Shown piece after piece: positions 50,485 through 59,949 of a DNA stretch of 64,000 bases (positions are counted from its first letter, which is position 1; the number at the start of each line of letters is the position of its first letter). The notes beneath the pieces were generated by a model that saw nothing but the letters and a program-made list of their open reading frames with translations, ran no database searches and was not told the origin of the DNA. This DNA comes from Rhea pennata (Eukaryota > Chordata > Aves > Rheiformes > Rheidae). The stretch covers positions 133,959,966-134,023,965 of the forward strand of contig NC_084664.1 of assembly GCF_028389875.1 (NCBI RefSeq). The letters are read 5' to 3'. The position numbers and the translations under genes were made by a program.

Positions 50485-53400
50485 AGATAACACCTAAGGT
50501 ATTAGTGGATAGTTATTTCAGCATTGGATAATAAAGCAGTGATGAGAAGCTAATGTCAGTTTGTTCCAGCAGATTTTTTAAACAATTAGAGGTTTTAATC
50601 TGTTATATCTATATTCTAGATGTTTATACTCATCATGTTGTATTAATTGAAAATAGGTATGTGCAATAGCTACCTGAAAATAGGCATACTGCAGTAGGCA
50701 ACAGAGCAGTGTGTTGTAAGCTTCCTGCCTTAACTGCAGCAGAGCAGACTGTCTATTGCACTTTGGTATTTGCTCATGACAAAGTTTAAAAGCTGCCCCA
50801 GAACGGGATCTTAATCTCTGGCAGCCAGTTTTCTGGTAACCCTTGTGGCAAATAGAGCGTAGCCCAGATAGCGAGGTGGAAAAATATTCCTCTAAAATGT
50901 ACGGCTGCTTATTACCCAGAATTCATTGTAGAAGATATTTTCCATAGATGCTTTTAATAATTATCATAAAAGAGATAATAAAAGTGAGTCTTTGCCCTTT
51001 CACTGCCTACAAGCTTTGCCTCCTCCTTCTGTGGTAATGAAGGAGTCTCAATCTTGTTCGGGGCTGCATTTACTGCTGCCCCTCTGGCACCAATTTCCAG
51101 TGAATGTTTCAGCAGGAGAGCAGAGTAGTAAGTCTTAAAAGTTATGGTAAACCTAAGATTGAGAAGATTGCAAGCTGAAGGCCAATGAACATGGAGGGAG
51201 CCAGTAAGTAAGTAGTGCGTCTTTGTTCCAAATACTCTCCACAACAATTACTACATGTCATCTTCCCTCCTGCTACATACGCTCGACTGACACTCTTTGT
51301 ACTGGTCAGATTTGACCTAAACAATGCAATTTAGTGTTATGAATCAAGCAACTCAGATTCTTTTATCAAATTTTATTAATTCAAAATATTACACAGCTAC
51401 GTTTTTGTAGAGAAAACTTATCATTCCAGATAAGACCTTCTCTTTTTAAAAATAAAAAAGTCCTTCAGGTGTGGAACTCATTTCAAAAAAAATTGACAGT
51501 TCAATCACTGAAAACATCCAAATTTACCTCTCTATGACAATGATAATAAATGTAAAGGGTTTTTTCCATAAAAGTGTGTGATATGTATTTTTATGAACAT
51601 GTGCCTGTGTAATATGCCTTTTGTTCCTTTCATCTCTGATATCAATAAAGAAGGTGACATTATGACTAAAGATTGGTTATGTGGAGGCACCCCAGCTTTG
51701 AGTTGTCACATTACATACGCAAGAAAGTTAAAGCACAATAAAAAGCTGCATGAAATGGTGAGGTGACATTTAGAAATCAAGTGGCTGGTCATGCGAGGTG
51801 TTAAATTGCACTTTTGGCACATACCTCAGATATTTACTGAGTACTTTGACCTGTACCATGGGGGATAAAGTTTAGGTTTATAGTTTAACAAGGCTCTTCA
51901 CGCAGGACTTCTGATACTTTCAGCAATAATAGAATTTTCTGCTTCCCAAGCTAAGGCGGCTCAGCAGGCCTCGCTCCAGAACAAAACAAAGGTTTGTTAG
52001 CTCTTCAGAAAGCGCTGGAATGAGGAATGTGGAGTGGGACTTGAGCAAGAGCACAGCCCACCTCTTTCAGGTGAGAGAGACCATAACGAATGCTGACCTG
52101 TTTTCTCCCTTCCCTTTGGTCAATACTGAAAGGCTCTCAGGCCGGGCGTGGAAGCCTTTGCATTACATGAAAGTAACCGTAACTAAAAAGCTTATACCGT
52201 GTCTACAACACTTAATGTTCTTGTGGGAAATCCCATGCAAGGTTGAGAGCTGTATAGCTAAAAAGTTTAGTTTTAGCAACAAAATAAGCGCTCTGATTTG
52301 AAGCCATGTCAGTGATGCTAGTGATACATCTGTCAGCCTGACAAATCACCACAAAACACTCCTCATACAAAATAAGCGATATTACCCTAATGGAGAAATA
52401 AAAGACCAGACTGCCTCTGTGTAGCTAATTCTGAAAGTGATCTCCAACATATGTGAATCCCAGCTGCTATCCACTATCCTGACTTACAGTGCTCTAAATA
52501 AAATATACAAATTAAATGGAAAGACAAAAGCCAACTCACAGAATATCAATATATTGATGCAATAATAATAACAACAACATTTAAAAAAAAATCTCGGTTA
52601 CATTGCTGGGCTCTGTGCTTTATGGGGTGGTTTGGGGTTTTTCCCAGAAAAGGGTAAGATGATGGGTAGCTCAAAGAAAGTAAGAGATTGTTGCAGGGCT
52701 CATGATGCAAAACAAAACTCAACTATCCGTAAGTACAGCAAAATACTTCTTTCTCAGGTTAACTAACCAGATGCAGCTTTTATCTGGAAATTCATTACTT
52801 ACATCTAAAAAGCTACATAAACCAATAGCAGAATCAGTAGGATTTTTCACAGTAAGTTGTTCAGGTTGGTACATGGAAAAATTAATCCACAAGCTCAGCA
52901 GCTCCAGGTGCAATTAAATGAATCTACCATAAACTGACATTGGCATGGTTCAAATGCCCCATGGTGAGTCACAGCACAGCATTTAAAAGAGCTAAAAAGA
53001 AAAATCCTTCATTTACAGGCAGTTCCTTCAGCTGCTAACAGTGGTGTAGCCACAGGCTGAATCAGCACAATGGACTGATCCAGGTGAGTATAAATGAAAA
53101 GCAAAATACTGTTAAAGCGCCAGCATGAGGGAGGGCACAAACCCTGCAAGAGATGGGAAGAGGGTGCAGGGAGGACGCATCCAGCAGTTGCTGTGCTGGT
53201 TTACGAGAGCCAGCTACAAAATCAGAGGAGGTGCTGGCTGATCCTTGGGAGAGTGTGTGGGAGGGGAGTTCTTCCTCCCTCCCAGTTTGCATCTCCTCAC
53301 CCAGATATCCCAGTCTGAAGTCAGTTCCAAACTGCTGCAAACTGTTTTACTGCAGGATTCTCTGCATCTTCTCCCTTCCCAGCTGGCTGTTGTCACCCCC

Positions 53401-55180
53401 TAGTCAGCCTTTCCCCACAAAACCAGGTGTCTTGAGGTACTTCTCTTTGATAGCATGTCCTTCCTGCAACGCAGCACTGTAGCTGCCCCACTGTGACCAA
53501 TGAAGCCAGGAGTCCCCAGGGAACGTCGGGGCCCTCCTTGCATGACCTCATTGCTGTATAGCTCAAGCCCTGATAAGGGCACCAAGGACTCTGCAGCACA
53601 AGTTCAGCCTTGGTCAAGTTCCTGATCCTTCACTGGATCTGTTTTCTGTTACTATGATTCCAAGAGGTAAACTACGCTCGGAACTTCGGAGTAGTTTAAT
53701 ACAAATTTTTTAGAAAGGACAAAGCTATAAACTCCTCTTCAGCCCAGTGATCAGCCACTCACCTGGAAGATGCAGTCAAGTTTAAATTCTCCTCCTTGCT
53801 TGATTTAGTGCAGGAACCTAAAATAAGGTTCATCATAGAAAATATTCTGAAATGTATACATTGAAACTGTTTCTTGCTGCTGTTTAAAACTCACCGAAAG
53901 AAGCATTGAGTCAGTGGTTCAGATACTCAGCAGGATGAGTAAGGGAGTTAAGTTCTCATCTCTGCTTCATCATCTATGACATTATTCTGGCATCAGCAAC
54001 GGGTTTAATTGCCAAGATTTTGGACAAATTATCCCATAGATCCAGGATGTATTTCTACCTTTAGTCAGGTACTTTGACAAGCAACAAGTATCACCCACTC
54101 ACACACTCCTGATGTTGCTGGATTTGCACTAAAACCCCACTACTTGAGGCAGCAGGTGGCACGTCGAAGCAACAAACACTAGTTCCAGGTGGCTTTGGGT
54201 AACAGCATGTGGCTACAATTTTGCCAAATGAAGTGTGAACGTGTCTCCTAGGTCTTGAAGACAAGGTAAGCAACTCAGCACCTCATCTTTGGCCTATGTT
54301 GGGGCTTTGATATGGTACAGGTGGCAAGTGTTGAGGCTTGCACATTTTTTTTCTTTCCATGCCCAACAGTTCACACAGATCAGTGAGATATTTTGAGAAG
54401 CTAAATGGTGTCCTATGGTGCCCAAGAGGCAGTTAGGTGACTAAGCAGAGTCCTTGCTGTGAATCTAGTCTCTTTTTTTGTGTTAATATGTGACTGATAT
54501 CAAAGGAGACTGTTTGGGCTGGCAGAGCTCCACTCCAACATCACCTTATGACCAGTTCTCCTCTGGTGATAAGAACTTCAGTGAGCTGAGAATGTAACAC
54601 AGTTCTAAGTACAAACAATTAATTGAGATAGATATTTTCCAAGATTAATTATAATTTTACAGATAAGACAGCTGAGAAGTATTTCCTTCCAGCAGATCGA
54701 TGGACCCTGTCACAGAGAGAGGAGAACGGGTCTGAGACTGCTGATAGTGTGCAGAGGTAGGTGCACAAAACGTAGGCTGGTACTTTTAGAATTGTAAAGC
54801 AAAGGGGGGGGGGGGAAGAGGCAAAAAGCACCGGTTGACACTTGCACTTACCTGCTAGAAAGCTAAGCCGAAAAGCAGCAGGGTGGTACAGAGTCCCGCA
54901 ACATGAACATATCGTAATGCTTGATCACAGAAAATGACAACATATGGAAAAGGATTTAACACATTAGTTTTCATAGCTCAAAAAAAAAAAAAAAGCCTTA
55001 TTTGCACCAAAAAATGCAACTGCTTACTGTGTCACATCAAATTCAGATTATAATACTCGTGTAAAGCAAGTCCCTAAAGAGCAAACCAGATGATTAGGTT
55101 TATTTAAACGCAAAGTTTCTGTGGATCTAACTGACTGCAGCATTACAGTCGGAAGAGAAACAACCCCCCTCCCCACGTAA
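50485..55180. other. PRKDC-CEBPD intergenic region
   Basis: No gene supported on either strand. It becomes more GC-rich around 53090-53620, where overlapping open frames on both strands show no conserved motif. A 12-base G run lies at 54804-54815 and an A run at 54980-54994. Distal CEBPD control elements could lie here but none can be named. Confidence 0.6.
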
Positions 55181-55364
55181 ACCCTTACCTGCCGGGCAGG
55201 TACAGTCGTCCGGCTGTCACGCGCGCGCTGCCAAAGGGAAAGCGCGTGCGCCGGGCCTGGCCCGGCTATTTCACTTAAAATACAGCCTCCTTTGACAAAA
55301 ACAGCTGCGTTTTACTGCAACGACCCGAGCAAGGCAGCAAGCGCCGCCGCACAACTGCCGAGCG

Positions 55365-55445
55365 TGACGTTACCTACAACCCCGAGATCCACCTGATCAG
55401 CCCAAAACTCCGCCGGCCGTGCCCTAACGCTGCTAACGTCACGTG
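55365..55445. promoter_or_regulatory. CEBPD: CRE-like and E-box cluster upstream of CEBPD
   Basis: TGACGTTA (CRE-like) at 55365-55372, and ACGTCA at 55436-55441 overlapping the palindromic E-box CACGTG at 55440-55445. They lie about 0.8-0.9 kb upstream of the inferred start site, at the left shoulder of the CpG island. Binding is inferred from motif match alone. Confidence 0.4.
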
Positions 55446-55817
55446 AACGTTCAGAGGAAAAGCCAGCGACCGCGATAATCCTACCGAGTCATGATAAATT
55501 CAACTACGCCGTCCGGAAGAAAACCCTCGGTATGCTTTTCGAAAGTTTTCATGTCTTTCGGTTAATCAACAAGCTGGTTATGAACCTGGGCTTTTAAATC
55601 TGCTTCAGGTAACCGGAGAACTTGCTATTTATTTCGTGTATTTTAAGAAGTAAAACAGCAGCCGTTTACCTCGAGTGCAGACCGCCCCGCCGGCGCGCTG
55701 CCCCCGCGGGGCTTGTCGGCGCCGCGGGACGAGCGCGGCCCCGCCGCGGCGCGGAGGCGGGAGGGCGGCGCCCGCGGCTGCCCCGCGCGCCTCCGCCGGG
55801 AGGGGGCGGCGCGCGCG

Positions 55818-55852
55818 CCCCGGCCCCGGCCCCGGCCCCGGCCCCGGCCCGG
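55818..55852. repeat. (CCCCGG)n hexanucleotide repeat
   Basis: Five full CCCCGG units plus a partial one, in the CEBPD CpG island. The minus strand reads GGGGCC repeats, a sequence able to form G-quadruplexes. Confidence 0.9.
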
Positions 55853-56015
55853 CGCCTCCCGCCGCCCTCCGCGCCCGCGCGGGGCCGCCGCGCGCGCCGG
55901 CCGTTAACGGCCGTTTAACCGCCGCCGCGGCGGCAGGTGGCGAGGGCGGCGCGGGGCGCCCCCCGCCGGGGCCGGGGCCGCTCGCGCCTCGCCGTCCGCC
56001 CCGCACACGCGGAGT

Positions 56016-56031
56016 GGGGGGGGGGGGGGGG
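56016..56031. repeat. G16 homopolymer
   Basis: Sixteen consecutive G residues about 220 bp upstream of the CEBPD TATA box. Its length is likely to vary between individuals and assemblies. Confidence 0.85.
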
Positions 56032-56228
56032 CGGGAGCGGCCCGTCCCGCGGCGGCGCAGCCCGGCACGGGGCCCCGCGGGCGCCCCCCGAGAGGGGCCC
56101 GAGCAGCGCGTCCCCCGCCGCGGGGCGCCGCCCGCGGGCAGCAGCACCCTCCGCCGCTGCGCGGCCGCGCACGCCGCCCGCCCCCGACCCGCCGGTGCCA
56201 GCAACACCCGCTCCCGTCAGCGGGGCAG

Positions 56229-56253
56229 GAGGCGGGGCCGGCGCCGTATAAGA
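56229..56253 (+). promoter_or_regulatory. CEBPD: CEBPD core promoter (GC box and TATA box)
   Basis: A GC box (GGCGGGGCC, 56231-56239) is followed by TATAAGA at 56247-56253. Transcription is expected to start about 30 bp downstream, near 56275-56282, giving a 5' UTR of about 270 bases before the ATG at 56550. A TATA-containing, Sp1-type promoter fits an inducible immediate-early gene. Confidence 0.75.
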
Positions 56254-56549
56254 AGGGGCCGAGCGGGCGGCTTCACTCCCAGAGCCAGAGCCAGAGCCGC
56301 GCTGCGCCCGCCGCCTCCCGCCGCGCTCGCAGGGAGGCAGCGCCCGCGCCGCCCCCGGCGCCCAGGAGCAGCGGCAGGAGCAGGGACAGCAGCGGCAGCA
56401 CCAGCAGCAGCAGCGGCGGCGGCGGCTCTGCTCTGCCCAGCTGCGCGGCGCGGAGGCTGGAGCTGCGAGCGGCGGCGCGGAGCGGCGGCTGGTGCCCGCG
56501 GCCGGGAGCCCCTTGGCCGCGCCCCCGCGGCGCCGCTGCCCGCTCGCCC

Positions 56550-57557
56550 ATGAGCGCCGCCGCCCTGTACAGCCTGGACTCCCCGGCATGCTATAAGAGC
56601 TGGTGCCTGGAGCCCGCCAACTTCTACGACGCCAAGGTGGGCAGCGGCGGCGGGCTGAGCGCCGCCTGCAAGCCCGGCGCCGCCGGCCGCGCCGGCTGCA
56701 GCATGAGCGCCGAGGAGGCGGCGGGCGGCAGCGGCACCGACCTGGCGGAGCTCAGCGCCGCCGCGCCCGCCATGTACGAGGACGAGAGCGCCATCGACTT
56801 CAGCTCCTACATTGACTCCATGTCGGCCGTGCCCAACCTGGAGCTGTGCAACGACGAGCTCTTCGCCGACCTCTTCAACAGCAACCACAAGCCCGAGCGG
56901 GGCGCGGACTACGGCGAGTACCTGCCGCCGGGCGGCGGCGCCGGCCGCGACCCCGCCAAGGACCTCGGCGCTGCCATGACCACCCTGCTGGGCGCTGAGC
57001 CCCGCACCGCCTCCTCCTCCTCCTCCTCCTCTTCCTCCTCCTCCTCCTCCCGCGGCGCCCTGAAGCAGGAGCCGGACTGGAGCGACAGCGACCTCTCGTC
57101 CTCGCTGCTGCCCTCGCAGATCGCCACCTGCGCGCAGACCATCATGAACCTGAGCGGGCAGCCCACGCCGCCCACGTCCCCCGAGCCGCCGGGCAGCAGC
57201 TCGCCCTCCAGCTGCAGCACCCGCTCGCCGGCGCCCGCCGCCCCCGCCGCGGCGCCCGGCGGGCCGCCGCCCCCCGGCGGCAAGGAGCGCGGCGCCAAGA
57301 AGTGCGTGGACAGGTTTAGCCCCGAGTACCGGCAGCGCCGGGAGCGCAACAACATCGCCGTGCGCAAGAGCCGCGACAAGGCGAAGCGGCGCAACCAGGA
57401 GATGCAGCAGAAGCTGCTGGAGCTGTCGGCCGAGAACGAGAAGCTGCACAAGAAGATCGAGCAGCTCACCCGGGACTTAACCAGCCTGCGGCACTTCTTC
57501 AAGCAGCTGCCCAGCGCCTCCTTCCTGCAGCCCGCCTCGGGCACCGACTGCCGGTAA
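56550..57557 (+). CDS. CEBPD: CEBPD, CCAAT/enhancer-binding protein delta
   Basis: Intronless gene for a bZIP transcription factor that dimerises with other C/EBPs and activates acute-phase, inflammatory and adipogenic genes. The 335 residues start [12 protein letters not shown], matching the mammalian MSAALFSLDGP start, which supports this ATG; another Met lies at residue 52. The activation domain is clear at residues 75-110 ([17 protein letters not shown] and [16 protein letters not shown]). A run of 13 Ser (155-167) precedes LKQEPDW, a likely SUMO-type motif, and [14 protein letters not shown]. The basic region starts near residue 259 ([20 protein letters not shown]) and leads into a leucine zipper to about 320. 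It ends GTDCR, as in mammals. It is longer than the human protein (about 270) because of low-complexity inserts. Confidence 0.98.
   Translation: MSAAALYSLDSPACYKSWCLEPANFYDAKVGSGGGLSAACKPGAAGRAGCSMSAEEAAGGSGTDLAELSAAAPAMYEDESAIDFSSYIDSMSAVPNLELCNDELFADLFNSNHKPERGADYGEYLPPGGGAGRDPAKDLGAAMTTLLGAEPRTASSSSSSSSSSSSSRGALKQEPDWSDSDLSSSLLPSQIATCAQTIMNLSGQPTPPTSPEPPGSSSPSSCSTRSPAPAAPAAAPGGPPPPGGKERGAKKCVDRFSPEYRQRRERNNIAVRKSRDKAKRRNQEMQQKLLELSAENEKLHKKIEQLTRDLTSLRHFFKQLPSASFLQPASGTDCR
57012..57050 (+). repeat. CEBPD: (TCC)n repeat coding Ser13 in CEBPD
   Basis: Thirteen consecutive Ser codons, twelve TCC and one TCT. An in-frame trinucleotide microsatellite between the activation domain and the LKQEPDW motif; length variation would keep the frame. 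Confidence 0.95.
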
Positions 57558-57973
57558 CCGGGGGGGCGCGGGACGCGAGACACGGACTGCGTGAAACGGT
57601 GGATAAATACCTCAGAGGGCGGCGCCGGGGCCGCGGGAGGTGCCGCGCCGCGCCGCGCCGCTCCGCGCCAGCCCGCCGGGGCGCCGCTCCCGCCTCCCTC
57701 GGCGTTGTAGCGAGAGGCGCGATGCCCGGGGCTTTCACCACGAAACTTGCAGGAGAAGAAAAAGGAAAAAAGCTAAATATCTGTTGTTGTTTTTTCTCCC
57801 CTTAAATTATTTTTGTAATGGTAGTTTTTTGTCTCTTTTCTACATTTTATTCATACTGATGCAGCTATGGTACATCTGTTAAAGTGATTCAAAAACCCAT
57901 GTATTTTAGACATTAGGATGAAAAAGACTGAGCATGCTCGACCTTTTATATCAATTTTTACAGCATTTCTAAG

Positions 57974-57979
57974 AATAAA
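57974..57979 (+). terminator. CEBPD: CEBPD poly(A) signal
   Basis: AATAAA about 415 bases after the stop codon, followed by a GT-rich stretch (tttgctgtgtgtgtgg) as expected for a cleavage site. The 3' UTR is T-rich in its second half. Confidence 0.8.
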
Positions 57980-58014
57980 CGAGAATATTTTAAATCGGTT
58001 CTGCTCTCGGTTTG

Positions 58015-58262
58015 CTGTGTGTGTGGAAGGCGGCGGGTCCGCGCGTCCCGGGCCCCCGCGGCGGCGAGGCCTGCGAGGCGCGGGGGGGCCGGCGCCGGCG
58101 GCCGCCTCGGACGGAGGCTGCGGGCGGCTCCCGCAAGGCGAAGCGGGGGCGGCGAGAACATCCCGGGCGCGCTGCACGCGGGCGCTCGGCGAGGCGGCTG
58201 CAGCCGCGGCCCCGGGCCGGGCCGGGCCGCTCCCAGCCAGCCAGCGCGACGGGGACGTGTGA
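58015..58262. promoter_or_regulatory. Second CpG-rich block downstream of CEBPD
   Basis: About 250 bp of very GC- and CpG-rich DNA directly after the CEBPD poly(A) site, bounded on both sides by AT-rich sequence. The open frames through it (up to 155 codons) are composition artefacts without motifs. It could be a regulatory or promoter CpG island, but no core promoter element is evident. Confidence 0.45.
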
Positions 58263-58264
58263 AC

Positions 58265-59300
58265 ACAAGCACAATTACCGAAAACTCCCGTTGGGGAAAA
58301 CCTCAGAGCGGTTTCCACTCCGGAAAAATGCAGCGCTGCACGTACGCTCCTGTGCTGGGCGAAGTTTTAAATAGATGCAGTCTGTAGGTTTTGTACACCT
58401 TCCTTTCAGCCCTCCCGCTGGCCACTTTCACTGCTCCTTTCGAGTGAAAGTGAGGAATGTAAAATGCAGATCTATGAGTGAGCGAATACATTAAGTGAGA
58501 TTAGGCAACATGTTTGAATTTCCAAAGCAAACTTGCAAAGATGACAGCGTGTATGGGACCCCAGCAGCAAAACGCGCCTAATACTATAAGCGTCTCTGAC
58601 ACCTAGAGCTTTTCAAGACGGAGAGACAGGGATTTCAATGAGCCAGATGATTTCAGTGAATCAGGCCTGGAAGGGTGCAGGGGTATCCCTGCTGCAGGAA
58701 CAGACTGCCTTAGCTTCCTTCCTTAGAGCAAGACAGGTCAGGAAAGAAAAAAGTTTGGAGCGAGGTAGAGGGAGGGAGATGAAAAAGCTGGGTTATTCCT
58801 TTAAGAATTCTGAAGTTGTCAGCTCCAGTCACAGAAACAATTACTGTAGCAACAATTTCATTTACTTTTTTTTCTGTTGGATAATCATTTAACTGAGGAC
58901 TACACAAAACGAGCTACCTCATTCTCTGACTTGTTACAGTGTTGTTCAATATTGTGTTCTATACCATAAAAAGGGTTAAAAAACTTCAGCCTTTAACTAA
59001 ACTCTTGTATTAACTAACTCCTGCATTGATTCTAAAACAACATATTGGAAGATTCTGATAATATTTATCTGATTATATGGTTATAACCTTGATCTGTAAT
59101 CCGTGTCTCTATACTGTCAGGTGAGTATAGTTATGTGGCCTACAAACCAGTTTATTCTTTACACATAATTGAGACTATAATAAAACACCCGCTTTGTGGG
59201 AAGCTATAGATAACACGGTATGTCTATGTTTAGATACCAATTAGCTATAAAACATTGACTTTATATACCTTTGACACTTTAAAACATAAGCTTTGTTCAA
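58265..59300. other. CEBPD-SPIDR convergent intergenic stretch
   Basis: No gene or named repeat seen. It separates the 3' ends of CEBPD (+) and SPIDR (-) and probably includes part of the SPIDR 3' UTR on its right side. Confidence 0.55.
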
Positions 59301-59316
59301 ATCTGTATTTATAATA

Positions 59317-59455
59317 TTTATTGCAAAATGATAACAAATTCTACAATTTAGACTTAGCACATAACACTGTTTTGCAGCGGCCAGTACTTCTGGAAACCTG
59401 ATGAAATTGTCAGCCTAACAGATTGATATTCACTATCTATAGCAAAATATTTATT
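59317..59455 (-). terminator. SPIDR: Candidate SPIDR poly(A) signals
   Basis: On the minus strand AATAAA occurs at 59450-59455 and 59317-59322, roughly 370 and 500 bases after the SPIDR stop; another lies at 59151-59156. Which is used cannot be told from sequence. Confidence 0.4.
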
Positions 59456-59820
59456 TCAAAAGCATCAGTAAAATATTTTCCATTGACAATAAATAGACAG
59501 CATTACAAAAACATCCTCTGAAATTTTTACAACCATTCAAAATTCCAGAACAAGATGTTTTACATTCATAAACAATAAACATTCCGAAGAACTGTATTGC
59601 TAACTTCTGAATTCACCAGAAAAAGAAGAGTTCAGAAAATTGAACAGATGATTGTTTTTATAGGCTTTTCAGTGTTGGCAATTATGTGCTTTATAAATCA
59701 CAGTTTTAATAAACTATTTTAATACTTATCACGTTCGCATTGCGCATTATCTATGGCAATAGTTAACAAATAACCACAATACAAAGTCCATAGATATTAC
59801 AATAGCTGACAGTGTTCAGT

Positions 59821-59949
59821 TCAGTTTCTCACTGCTTCCAGAAGAACAATTTCCTCCAGTCCAACACAGTTAGGGTGGCTGGTTACAGAGTGGACATAGC
59901 AGTTCAGAAACCCCACCTCCTTTCCCAGCACGCTCTTCACCTCATAACT
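59821..59949 (-). CDS. SPIDR: SPIDR last coding exon
   Basis: Minus-strand acceptor atcactacag; 42 codons plus TGA. Encodes SYEVKSVLGKEVGFLNCYVH, SVTSHPNCVGLEEIVLLEA and the end VRN. The last four to six residues differ from the mammalian tail. Confidence 0.9.
   Translation of the reverse strand, partial: SYEVKSVLGKEVGFLNCYVHSVTSHPNCVGLEEIVLLEAVRN

Larger units (their letters stand above)
55190..57760. promoter_or_regulatory. CEBPD: CpG island over CEBPD promoter and gene
   Basis: A sharp rise in GC and CpG content begins near 55190 and reaches an extreme between 55675 and 57560, then falls into AT-rich 3' UTR. It covers the promoter, 5' UTR and whole coding exon of CEBPD, as is usual for this intronless gene. 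Confidence 0.85.

Noticed and set aside
53062-53617. Overlapping open frames (up to 109 codons) in the PRKDC-CEBPD intergenic region
   Set aside because: No start context, splice structure, motif or homology that I can recognise; they occur on both strands of a moderately GC-rich patch.
55629-56207. 192-codon minus-strand open frame in the CEBPD CpG island
   Set aside because: Composition artefact through the CCCCGG repeat and the promoter; no conserved feature.
55675-56553. 292-codon plus-strand open frame leading up to CEBPD
   Set aside because: It covers the promoter, TATA box and 5' UTR in GC-rich DNA, with Arg/Pro/Ala composition. It is not in frame with CEBPD and has no motif.
56217-57449. 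410-codon open frame on the minus strand opposite CEBPD
   Set aside because: It mirrors the CEBPD coding frame in extremely GC-rich DNA, where stop codons are rare. The product is Ala/Gly/Arg low complexity with no domain, so it is a shadow.
57851-58387. Several open frames of 94-155 codons in the CpG block after CEBPD
   Set aside because: Frames overlap on both strands with Arg/Gly/Pro-rich products, as expected from base composition alone.
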